A stretch of 11,211 nucleotides of DNA from Acidobacteriota bacterium (GTDB lineage: Bacteria > Acidobacteriota > Blastocatellia > Pyrinomonadales > Pyrinomonadaceae), in the NCBI GenBank assembly GCA_963169175.1, contig CAUJFK010000344.1:1-11211 (forward strand), written 5' to 3'. This document shows, piece by piece, positions 1 through 6,600 of the stretch (position 1 is its first letter; each line of letters opens with the position of its first letter). The notes beneath the pieces are model-generated. The model was given only the letters and a program-made list of their open reading frames with translations, did not search any database and was not told the DNA's origin. The position numbers were made by a program, and so were the translations under genes.

Positions 1-99
1 TTTGGGAATTTAACGTCCTTCGACGCAGAACGCAAAATACCAGATCGGCGGATGGTGATGCGGACGCGAGAAGAAACACACTTGCAGATCACGGAGTAG
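1..99 (+). CDS. 3' end of a gene running in from the left, possibly an RHS protein tail
   Basis: The frame is open from base 1 and ends at TAG 97-99, giving 32 residues that begin FGNLTSFDAERK. The first 11 bases are identical to 1860-1870, where they encode FGNL of the conserved RHS motif FDRFGNLYRK, and they are read in the same phase here. After those bases the sequence diverges at once. This suggests the window opens inside another RHS 3' end with its own short tail, but four matching residues are weak proof. The last G of the TAG is also the first base of a GTG in the next gene (TAGTG), an overlap typical of translationally coupled genes such as a toxin and its immunity gene. Function is unknown. 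The frame assignment rests only on the motif and the overlap. Confidence 0.35.
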   Translation, partial: FGNLTSFDAERKIPDRRMVMRTREETHLQITE

Positions 100-467
100 T
101 GAGGAGGAATATTCTACGCTTGTTGTATCGCCTTTCTAATGCTTTTGATCGGAGTTCACTGCGGACACCGGCTTTTGTCGTGAAAGAACAAAGGGCACAA
201 GAGATTCTGGACCTGCCGGCGATACGATCATTTCTCTGCCGAGGCCTTCGTCAGATCATGCGAAAAGATCTTTCACCCGAGGAAACAACGGCCGAAACAG
301 TAACGGTCGTTAACTCGCTTCTTACGGATGAGCGCATAATAAGAAAATTCAATATCGAACGGGACCGAGAAATGTTTGGTATTTTGACATTTAAGATAAG
401 TGAAACAGGAATTTCAGGTTATTGTACCGACAGAGCCGAGAAAATACCCAGAAGCGATAACGCGTAG
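99..467 (+). CDS. small hypothetical protein, possible immunity-type gene
   Basis: This is an unrecognised protein of up to 122 residues. The N-terminal half is rich in Arg and Leu and probably helical (NILRLLYRLSNAF). The middle is acidic (LSPEETTAETVTVV) and the C-terminal half is mixed strand and helix. I see no signal peptide, membrane segment or catalytic motif. The start is uncertain. GTG 99 overlaps the preceding stop, but the only good ribosome-binding sequence, GAGGAGG at 101-107, lies downstream of it. That would fit TTG 120 or TTG 123, giving about 115 residues. The frame is also open upstream to the window edge, so a longer gene cannot be excluded. The next gene starts only two bases after the stop, so the two are very likely co-transcribed. 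An immunity role is inferred from context alone. Confidence 0.55.
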   Translation: MRRNILRLLYRLSNAFDRSSLRTPAFVVKEQRAQEILDLPAIRSFLCRGLRQIMRKDLSPEETTAETVTVVNSLLTDERIIRKFNIERDREMFGILTFKISETGISGYCTDRAEKIPRSDNA

Positions 468-469
468 GC

Positions 470-841
470 ATGATGAAGCATTACAAATTGAGATCCGTCG
501 GTTTTAAAGTCGCCATATTGATCGTAAGCATAGTCGCGGCCACCGTGGTGGGGTATCTTTTCGAGTATTGGCAATATAGCGCTTTTACAAACAGACTTGA
601 ACAAGCCCAGTTAACCCTGCGGCCGGGGATGACCAAAGACGAAGTGGCCAGGATCATTGGCATGCCCCCCGACGATTTTCGCGGAGATGGGCTTGGGTTA
701 ACGCTCTATTGGGAAGCAGTCCACCACAGGGGTTTGCTGATGAGAACTATCAACCCAGGAATATCTAAAGGTCATTATTCAGTCGCAGTAACGTTTGATG
801 TGTCAGGAAAAGTAATAGACTCGACCGGCGGCACAAATTAG
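470..841 (+). CDS. membrane-anchored BamE/SmpA-like small protein
   Basis: This is a 123-residue protein. A short basic N-terminus is followed by one hydrophobic segment (about residues 12-30, FKVAILIVSIVAATVVGYLF), read as an uncleaved membrane anchor. Residues 50-120 resemble the SmpA/OmlA/BamE fold: an LRPGMTKDEVARIIGMP stretch (the family's 'GMtkdeV..llG.P' turn), an aromatic strand (TLYWEA) and a closing strand YSVAVTFDVSGKVIDS. In the true BamE this fold sits on an outer-membrane lipoprotein of the BAM complex. There is no lipobox here, so it is a member of the wider fold family and not BamE itself. Such domains recur in small accessory proteins, including some beside polymorphic toxins. 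ATG 470 and ATG 473 are both possible. The gene starts two bases after the previous stop, which implies one operon. Confidence 0.7.
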   Translation: MMKHYKLRSVGFKVAILIVSIVAATVVGYLFEYWQYSAFTNRLEQAQLTLRPGMTKDEVARIIGMPPDDFRGDGLGLTLYWEAVHHRGLLMRTINPGISKGHYSVAVTFDVSGKVIDSTGGTN

Positions 842-861
842 GTCCTTGTTCAAGCGGTTAG

Positions 862-972
862 GGAGGCACTGCCGGGCGCATCAATTATGTCAGAAGATTG
901 GAGAAAGCCAAGGAAGTCACTTCGGACGACCGAGAAGTCTGCGAAAACCGTGCTACAAAGGCAGGATACTAA
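862..972 (+). pseudogene. decayed C-terminal protein fragment in an intergenic gap
   Basis: Between the BamE-like gene and the lipoprotein gene, one frame is open from just after a TAG (859-861) to TAA 970-972. It reads as a normal soluble helical peptide, for example INYVRRLEKAKEVTSDD followed by REVCENRATKAGY. It has no start codon or ribosome-binding site. The balanced Lys/Glu/Arg content is unlike the Arg/Cys-rich product of the neighbouring frame that starts at TTG 846. I read it as the last 36 codons of a gene whose front has been lost, possibly the tail of a displaced toxin. No family is recognised, and a chance open frame of this size remains possible. Confidence 0.3.
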
Positions 973-977
973 TACCA

Positions 978-1511
978 ATGAAGAAAATAATTTGCATACT
1001 GATTTGTATTGTTTGCGTTTCGTGTTTTACCAATGAAACCTCAAGCCTCGAAACATTCAATACGGCGATGAAGGAGGCGGAACTTGCGGAAAAGAGAGGC
1101 GATTTTGTTTCCGCCGAGAAATCTTATGAATCGGCGTTAATTCTTGCGGAAAGATCAAATTGGCCAAGCGGGGTTGTGACCGCCAAGCAGAACCTAGCAG
1201 CAATGTCCGTGCTTAAGAAGGACTATGTAAGAGCCGAAACATTGCTAAAGGAGGCGAAAGGACAGTGTAGGGCCGACCATGCCTGCGCAGGTTTGGATAC
1301 TCTTTATGACGATCTCATTTTCCTGTATCTGTTTGAACTGAAGGATATTGTTAAAGTCGAAGCAATCATTGAAGAGGTAATTGCTGAAAGGGCCGTGCTT
1401 TCGAGTAGGATGGACATACCGAATAAATTGAAGAAGTACAGCTCCGAGATGAGGACAGCGGGATTCGAGAAAGCGGCCGACAGGCTTGACGACATCCTTC
1501 GTTCCAATTGA
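978..1511 (+). CDS. small lipoprotein with TPR-like helical repeats
   Basis: This is a 177-residue protein. Residues 1-16 (MKKIICILICIVCVSC) look like a lipoprotein signal, with Cys16 as the likely lipidated residue. The -3 position is Cys instead of the usual Leu/Val/Ala, so the lipobox is atypical. Residues 24-140 form consecutive amphipathic helix pairs of TPR type, such as AELAEKRGDFVSAEKSYESA, then VLKKDYVRAETLLKEA, then a third pair before the Lys-rich tail. TPRs mediate protein contacts, and a lipoprotein of this kind would sit at the inner or outer membrane facing the periplasm. ATG 978 was chosen over the upstream TTG 846 because the signal peptide starts there and the extra 44 residues would be Arg/Cys-rich nonsense. 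A weak purine run (AAAGGCAGGA, 956-965) lies about 12 bases upstream. The partner and function are unknown. An RHS fragment begins 28 bases after its stop. Confidence 0.7.
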   Translation: MKKIICILICIVCVSCFTNETSSLETFNTAMKEAELAEKRGDFVSAEKSYESALILAERSNWPSGVVTAKQNLAAMSVLKKDYVRAETLLKEAKGQCRADHACAGLDTLYDDLIFLYLFELKDIVKVEAIIEEVIAERAVLSSRMDIPNKLKKYSSEMRTAGFEKAADRLDDILRSN

Positions 1512-1515
1512 AAAA

Positions 1516-1528
1516 CTATGTGCTTCCA
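1516..1528 (+). repeat. 13-bp direct repeat, left copy
   Basis: CTATGTGCTTCCA here is repeated exactly at 2252-2264. The two copies bracket the RHS fragment 1539-2125, with the left one 10 bases before the RHS homology begins. It could mark an insertion or recombination footprint, but a single 13-bp match is not far above chance in 11 kb. Confidence 0.25.
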
Positions 1529-1538
1529 GTGTCCGATC

Positions 1539-1601
1539 TCGCAGATAAATTTGGGCAACGGGACGAGCGAGACCTATCTCTATAACGACCGCTTCCAGAT
1601 G
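1539..1601 (+). repeat. 63-bp perfect direct repeat, copy 1 (RHS)
   Basis: These 63 bases are identical to 10374-10436 and encode the same RHS stretch (QINLGNGTSETYLYNDRFQM). The corresponding stretch of the main RHS gene (about 7570-7632) has many differences. Identity starts exactly where this RHS fragment begins and stops sharply at its right edge, where the two copies diverge. That is the pattern of a recombination or gene-conversion junction. Confidence 0.9.
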
Positions 1602-1882
1602 ATCGGGCAGGAGTTGAAGAAAGGTTCGGACGTTCTGCAAAGGTATGATTACGGTTACGGCCAGATCGACCCGGCCACCGGCAATTTGGAGACGACAAAG
1701 AACAACGGTCAGCTTTCCTTGATCGAAAGCTGGATCGGGACAAGCAAGCAGGCGACGCAGAAGTTCAAGTACGATCATATCGGCAGATTGAAGGAGTCAG
1801 CCGAATATCGCGGCGACAATGGTGCGTTGACGTACAAGCAGGTGTTCGACTTCGACCGGTTTGGGAATTTGTATCGCAAGGC

Positions 1883-1888
1883 GGGGGG
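1883..1888 (+). other. G6 tract at the frameshift in the orphan RHS fragment
   Basis: Six consecutive G residues lie within the codons that follow FDRFGNLYRK. Adding one G would join the upstream RHS frame to the downstream RHS-like frame (AGGSNPTAGQQ). The tract is therefore the likely site of a one-base deletion, by replication slippage or sequencing error. Confidence 0.6.
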
Positions 1889-2108
1889 AGCAATCCGACA
1901 GCAGGTCAGCAGAATCCGATTGCATTCACGACAATTGAGGAGGAGACAACTCCCGGAACAGGCGACATCGACAAGACAACGAACCAGTTCAGGCTATCGA
2001 CCGGAACAACCCATGACGACGCTGGGCACTTTCACGCCGGCGCAAACAACCTTCAACCAAACTGCGGGCGGAACGGGCCGAAACCGTGCCAGGTCTCATG
2101 CGGCGTTC

Positions 2109-2122
2109 GATTTTTAAAAATC
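2109..2122. other. 14-bp A/T palindrome at the end of the orphan RHS fragment
   Basis: GATTTTTAAAAATC is a perfect palindrome overlapping the last codons of the fragment. It has no loop and no GC stem, so it is a poor terminator. It is recorded as a symmetric site of unknown use. Confidence 0.3.
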
Positions 2123-2134
2123 TAAAAACAACAG

Positions 2135-2163
2135 TTGATAAATCGAAAAATGTGGCTTAGGAT
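2135..2163 (+). promoter_or_regulatory. candidate sigma-70-type promoter
   Basis: TTGATA (2135-2140) and TAGGAT (2158-2163) are separated by 17 bases in A/T-rich sequence just after the orphan RHS fragment. The spacing is ideal and both boxes are close to consensus. It could drive the FG-GAP/RHS unit with a leader of roughly 265 bases. It is a motif match only. Confidence 0.35.
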
Positions 2164-2251
2164 TCGTCCATTATCTATTAGCGGTCTCCGCCTGACGACA
2201 TCTACAGAGTATAAGTTGATCCATTTCCTACTTTCACTGGGAAACTTATGT

Positions 2252-2264
2252 CTATGTGCTTCCA
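2252..2264 (+). repeat. 13-bp direct repeat, right copy
   Basis: CTATGTGCTTCCA matches 1516-1528 exactly. It lies 127 bases after the end of the orphan RHS fragment. Confidence 0.25.
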
Positions 2265-2288
2265 CCGTCGTTCTGCACCGCCGTTAAA

Positions 2289-2300
2289 GGCGTTAACGCC
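2289..2300. promoter_or_regulatory. 12-bp perfect palindrome, possible operator
   Basis: GGCGTTAACGCC is a perfect palindrome in the non-coding leader, and CGTTAA is repeated just upstream at 2282-2287. Its symmetry and position suit a dimeric DNA-binding protein, but no regulator family is recognised and no second full copy was seen. Confidence 0.25.
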
Positions 2301-2375
2301 GCAATTCCGTGATCGTTTCCCAGATCCGTTTCCCTTAACATCCGAAATTTTCTTTGTCCGAAGATCGAGCTTGAC

Positions 2376-2419
2376 CCGCGCCGGATGGATCTCCGTCCTT
2401 GCGCGGCCGTTTTATTTTT
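2376..2419 (+). terminator. rho-independent-terminator-like hairpin in the FG-GAP leader
   Basis: CCGCGC (2376-2381) pairs with GCGCGG (2401-2406). Inside, CGGA (2382-2385) pairs with TCCG (2392-2395), giving a compound GC-rich stem. It is followed by CCG and a T-rich run (TTTTATTTTT, 2410-2419). The next gene's start is only 16 bases further on. It may end transcripts entering from the left or act as an attenuator in the leader of the FG-GAP/RHS unit. Confidence 0.5.
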
Positions 2420-2426
2420 AGAACAC

Positions 2427-2431
2427 AGGAG
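2427..2431 (+). promoter_or_regulatory. ribosome-binding site that fixes the FG-GAP gene start
   Basis: AGGAG lies four bases before ATG 2436. An earlier in-frame ATG at 2385 falls inside the hairpin stem and lacks such a site, so 2436 is preferred. Confidence 0.65.
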
Positions 2432-2435
2432 CCCT

Positions 2436-3542
2436 ATGGCCAGGAAAAAACTTCATAGATCCGAACCGAACGCAAAGCGGCCCAACCCGCCGGCAAAACA
2501 CAACTGGCGCGCCCTTTCAAAGATCGTTCTCATTGTCGGGATGCTGCTTGCAGTGCTCGTCGGCTTTGCCGCAATAGCCGCGAGGCGCAACACGACAGCT
2601 GAACTGACCGCAACCAGCGGACGGGCCGCGGTGCCGCTGCCGACGCCGCAATATGCTGCCAACGCTCCGGCCAAAGAGTACCTCTACGCCGGAAGCAAAC
2701 TTCTTGCGGTATCCGAGCCGGTCCAGCCCGCGCCGAACGACCTGGCGGTTTGGCGGCTTTCGACCGGCACATGGTACGTGTTGGGCGATGGCGGCGGAAC
2801 ATCGCAGCAATCATGGGGCGTTTCGACCGATAAGCCCGCACCGGGCGATTTTGACGGTGACGGAAAGACCGATTTCTGCGTCTTTCGCCCAAGCGACGGC
2901 AATTGGTACTCCATCGCGTCAAGCAATGGCGGAATGGTAACCACCGGCTGGGGCCAGAACGGCGACATCCCGGTCCCGGCTGATTTCGACGGCGACAGCC
3001 GCACCGACTTTGCCGTTTACCGGCCAACGACCCAGACGTGGTATGTCAAGCATTCGGGCGGCGCACAGACCCAGATCAGCCTTCAGTACGGAAACCCGAC
3101 CGACCAGCCCGTCCCGAGCGATTTCGACGGCGATGGCAAAGCCGATCTTGCCCTTTGGCGCGCGAGCGACGCTACGTGGCACGTCTGGCAAAGCAGCACG
3201 GGCTCCGGCACCAGCTTGCAGTTTGGGGCGAGCGGCGACAAGGCCGTGCCCGGCGATTATGACGGCGACCTAAAAACCGATCATGCCGTATGGAAATCGA
3301 ACGACACCTGGAGCATCCGCCAAAGCTCGACCGGCACGACCGTCTCGCTCGGCACCTGGGGCTATCAGTCCAGCGACATCGCCGTCCAGGGCGATTACGA
3401 CAGCGACGGCAAAACCGACCGCGCCGTCTGGCGCCCGTCCAACGGCACCTGGTACATCATCAAATCCAGCAACCTGAACTGGCGCGTCCAACAATGGGGC
3501 CAATCCGGCGACATCCCCGTCCCGGCCCCGTATCGAAGATAG
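2436..3542 (+). CDS. membrane-anchored FG-GAP/VCBS repeat protein
   Basis: This is a 368-residue protein. A basic N-terminus (MARKKLHRSEPNAKR) precedes one hydrophobic segment (about residues 29-48, IVLIVGMLLAVLVGFAAIA), either an anchor or an uncleaved signal. A low-complexity stretch then leads to EYLYAGSKLLAV (residues 81-92), a motif that resembles an RHS/YD strand. From about residue 100 there are tandem FG-GAP/VCBS-type repeats. Each has a calcium-loop motif of the form DxDGDxxxD (first Asp at residues 138, 183, 229, 274 and 320), then an AVWRPS..TWY strand pair, at a period of 45-46 residues. Such repeats build beta-propeller surfaces outside the cell, often for binding or adhesion. 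The protein ends GDIPVPAPYRR just where a further repeat would open. The RHS gene follows 64 bases later in the same direction, so the pair is probably one transcript. A role as surface partner of the RHS protein is inferred. Confidence 0.85.
   Translation: MARKKLHRSEPNAKRPNPPAKHNWRALSKIVLIVGMLLAVLVGFAAIAARRNTTAELTATSGRAAVPLPTPQYAANAPAKEYLYAGSKLLAVSEPVQPAPNDLAVWRLSTGTWYVLGDGGGTSQQSWGVSTDKPAPGDFDGDGKTDFCVFRPSDGNWYSIASSNGGMVTTGWGQNGDIPVPADFDGDSRTDFAVYRPTTQTWYVKHSGGAQTQISLQYGNPTDQPVPSDFDGDGKADLALWRASDATWHVWQSSTGSGTSLQFGASGDKAVPGDYDGDLKTDHAVWKSNDTWSIRQSSTGTTVSLGTWGYQSSDIAVQGDYDSDGKTDRAVWRPSNGTWYIIKSSNLNWRVQQWGQSGDIPVPAPYRR
2847..3419 (+). repeat. five FG-GAP calcium-loop repeats
   Basis: A repeat unit of about 135-138 bases is present five times within the FG-GAP gene, with loops opening at 2847, 2982, 3120, 3255 and 3393. 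The loops read DFDGDGKTD, DFDGDSRTD, DFDGDGKAD, DYDGDLKTD and DYDSDGKTD. The fourth unit is the most diverged (AVWKSNDTW). The similarity is at protein level and also visible in the DNA (GATTTCGACGGCGA in two units). Confidence 0.85.
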
Positions 3543-3606
3543 GCCGAGTATCGAACCGTTGCTTTCATTGCCGCTGAACACATATACCTTCTTGGAGAAT
3601 AGAACA

Positions 3607-6600
3607 ATGACCCGCTTCCGCAAGGCCCTTAAATCGATCACCAATACCGCTTTTTTCGCCGTCTCTCAAAGAAAGGCCGCCGCCGTCCTCGTAATGTTGG
3701 GCATAATGATGCCGACGGCCGCGCCTATACCGCTTTGGGCAGCTGACCTAAATCTCCCGCCGATAACAGATGACGGATTGCGCCTTACCGCGTCAGAAAG
3801 CCCGCTGGAAAGGTCGATGCGTGATCTGCTCAAGAGTCTAACGAGCGGCCCGGCGTCGCTGTTCGCGGCATCTTCGGACGATAAGACCGGTAGCGAGGCA
3901 CTGGCCGCTGGGGCGGCGCTTGAAAAGCAGGTCGCCGGAATAAGGACCGAATTGGGCCAGCGCCAGGAGATCGAGGTCGGGCAGATAATCTCTCTCGGTG
4001 CACGTCCGCTTGACAAGAAAGGCGAGATCGTTAACGGAGTTGGTGCGAAGTGGCAGTGTGCCAATTCAAAGATCGTTCGAATCCTGAACGATTCGCAAGC
4101 GATCGCACTGACCGCTGGCGAAGCCAAATTGTCCGTCCATTCGGGCAGCGTGGTGAAAGAGATAACCGTGCTGGTCAAAAAGAACGTTCGGGACGCTGAG
4201 GCGCAGGCGAATGTCATGAACCAAGACCCCGAGACACCCGTTTACACCGACGAGCAGACAGCGAACATGGTCACGCCGGAAAATAATCTTGGAAATCCAG
4301 TCGGCCAGTCGGAAATTGGTTCGCGCGCGGCGGCTTCCGCAATAATGACCCGCGAGCGGTATGGAAGCTCGAATTTCAGCTTTGACATCCCGGCGGCGTC
4401 ACTGGCCGGCCGGGGCATCGACGCGTCTATCGGCCTCACGTATAACAGCCGTGTGTGGAATAAATCGGGCAGCGGCCAGACAGCTACTTACAACTTTAAT
4501 ATTGACGGAAACTGGATAGCTCCCGGTTTCGAAATGGGTTACGGCGAGATGGTGCCGTATGGCTGGGGATCTGTGGGCGGATATATGCTGACGAGCCCCA
4601 GCGGGACCAGGCACCAGCTTGCCTACAAGCAGGCTTCGGGCGGCTGTTCGATCTACGAATCGAACGACGGAACGTTTATCCGCACAACCATTTGCGGCCA
4701 TTACATTCAGTCGTCGGTCAATGTCATATTTCCGGACGGAACGCAGGTAATGTACGGAACATCGACAAGTTCGGGAAAGCGGTTCCCGATCCGAATAAAT
4801 GACCGGAATGGAAACATGATGACGATCGCCTATGTGCAAGGCGATTCACAAGGCAAGATACTCTACATTAAGGACACTTTGAACCGATATATTAACTTTT
4901 ACTATGAAGCTACGGGCGACAAAAAGCTTGTGGCAATAACGGTTCCCGGTTTTGACGGCGGAGCGGAGCGGCAGACGATCAGATTCTATTACGCGGATAT
5001 GTCCTTTGATTGGCAGGGACGGTTTGATGGCATAGTCGCACCCCAGACGGTAAGCGTTAAGGTATTAAAGTATGTCTATTTCCCCGGAACGCAGACGGGT
5101 TTTAAATATGACTATTCGCCGACGTTTGGAATGATCTACAAGATATGGCAATTGCGGGGCATGGTCGTCGACAGCACAAGTACGACGGAAACCGGTGGAG
5201 TAACGAACGAGGGAACGTGGGCGGCATGGACAAACTATAATTACCCGACGACCCAGGTGCCGACGCTTACCGACGTGCCGAAATATACTGAACGTACCGA
5301 TGACTGGAAGGGGCGGACGAGCGCGATCCCGCAGACCGGTTTCATGGTAGCCGAGGATGTAACGCCGGCTAACTGTGTGATAAGTTCCGGTGTGTGCTCG
5401 GGAACACGCACCGTTACGGTAACCGCACCGGACGGGACACGTAATATCTCGGTGTCAAAGATCGAGCCGACATCCAATTGGGAAAATGGCCTTCTGAAAG
5501 AGACACGTATTGAAACCGGACCGGTCGGATCGGTTAAGGTGTGGTCGAAGACAAGCCTTTTCTGGGAACAGGGGGCCGATAGCCAGATGGCGGGCCGGGA
5601 CAATCCCAGGCTGGACAAGATAGAAGTCACTAACGACGCCGGTCAGACAAGGGCGACGAGTTTCGATTACGATAACTATAACAACCAGACAGTAGTTCGC
5701 GAGCATGACTTTGCTGCGCCCGGAAGCCTGGGCACGGAGCTTCGCAGGACCGAGACGACCTATGAGAACGGAAACGGCTGGATCGTCAACCGCCTGCTCC
5801 ATCTTCCCAAGGAAGTAAAGACAATTGTCGGCGGACAGGCCGTTTCAAAGACCGCTTATGAGTACGACAATAACGGCCTCGACCTTCTTGTGCGGCGCGG
5901 CGATATTTCTAACTCGGCGCATGACAGGAGATACAATCCGAACACTCCGCCGCGCACAGGATGTTTTCGGAACTGCGATCCACTTGTTATCGACTGCTGT
6001 TGGGAGGTCCCTTTGTACGCTGAAGAAACCCTTTTCCGCGGCAACGTTACAAAGATCACGGCGTTTTCGGATGCAACTCTTGCCGCTGATCCAAATGCGT
6101 CTGTCTCGACGATGAAGTATGACATTACCGGAAATGTTACCGAGTCGTCCTCAAGCTGCTGCGAATTGAAGACGACGCAGTATGTGGTCGCGAACCAGTA
6201 CGCCTTTCCGATGTCGCAAACGCGGAGCGGCCAGGGTTTGTCGATGACCACGAGTGCGACCTATGACGTGAACACCGGGCTGATCAAGACGGCGACGGAT
6301 GAGAACAACCAGACGACGACCTTGACTTACAGTTCGGCCAGCTTGAGGCAGACGAGGATGGATGGGCCGGTAGGGAGCGGGATATGGACGACGGTCGATT
6401 ACAATGATGCGACCTGGCCGTATCACGTAAAGACGACGCAAAGCCTTGACGTAAATCGGAGCGTGTCAACCTGGGATTTTTCGAATGGCGCTGGGCAGCA
6501 GTTTCGCTCGCGCGCTCTAACGTCCGCCGGGTACCTTTCCAGTGAAGTCGAATTCGATATCATGGGTGGCGAGGTTAAAACCTATAATCCTTATACGGTG

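Larger units (their letters stand above)
1539..2125 (+). pseudogene. orphan RHS 3' fragment, frameshifted, with its own short tail
   Basis: RHS/YD-repeat homology starts abruptly at about 1539 with ISQINLGNGTSETYLYNDR and runs through FDRFGNLYRK. It parallels 7570-8034 of the main RHS gene. There is no start codon of its own in a sensible context (ATG 1518 has no ribosome site). In the G6 run at 1883-1888 one base appears to be missing. Downstream, the RHS-like frame is the next one over (NPTAGQQNPIAFTTIEEE, then a GTTHDDAG match to GTTYDDAG of the intact copy), ending at TAA 2123-2125. The unshifted frame ends at 2117 in Arg/Gln-rich sequence that is not RHS-like. After 2026 the homology stops, and a unique 32-residue tail follows that contains HFHAG and four Cys. 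It resembles the displaced RHS tips known beside full rhs genes. It is almost certainly not expressed as a functional protein. Confidence 0.85.
2126..2435. other. non-coding leader between orphan RHS fragment and FG-GAP gene
   Basis: These 310 bases contain no supported gene. They hold a possible sigma-70-type promoter (2135-2163), the right copy of a 13-bp repeat (2252-2264), a 12-bp palindrome (2289-2300), a near-duplicate pair GATCGTTTCCC / GATCCGTTTCCC (2311-2334) and a terminator-like hairpin (2376-2419). The long leader and its hairpin suggest that the FG-GAP/RHS unit has its own, possibly attenuated, transcription start. Confidence 0.6.

Noticed and set aside
846..977. TTG 846 as start of the lipoprotein gene
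   Set aside because: It would add 44 Arg/Cys-rich residues in front of a clear signal peptide that begins at ATG 978.
1245..1778. 177-residue open frame on the minus strand
   Set aside because: It spans the antisense of two unrelated features, the lipoprotein and the RHS fragment, and has no signals of its own. A similar antisense frame appears opposite the other RHS copy, as expected for a shadow.
2385..2435. Upstream ATG 2385 as start of the FG-GAP gene
   Set aside because: It lies inside the hairpin stem and has no ribosome site. ATG 2436 has AGGAG in place and gives a basic N-terminus followed by a membrane segment.
2530..3027. Long Arg-rich frames opposite and alongside the FG-GAP gene
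   Set aside because: They are composition artefacts of GC-rich repeat coding. Only the frame 2436-3542 gives a known fold.
3559..3606. ATG 3559 as start of the RHS gene
   Set aside because: The signal peptide and a well-spaced TTGGAG support ATG 3607.
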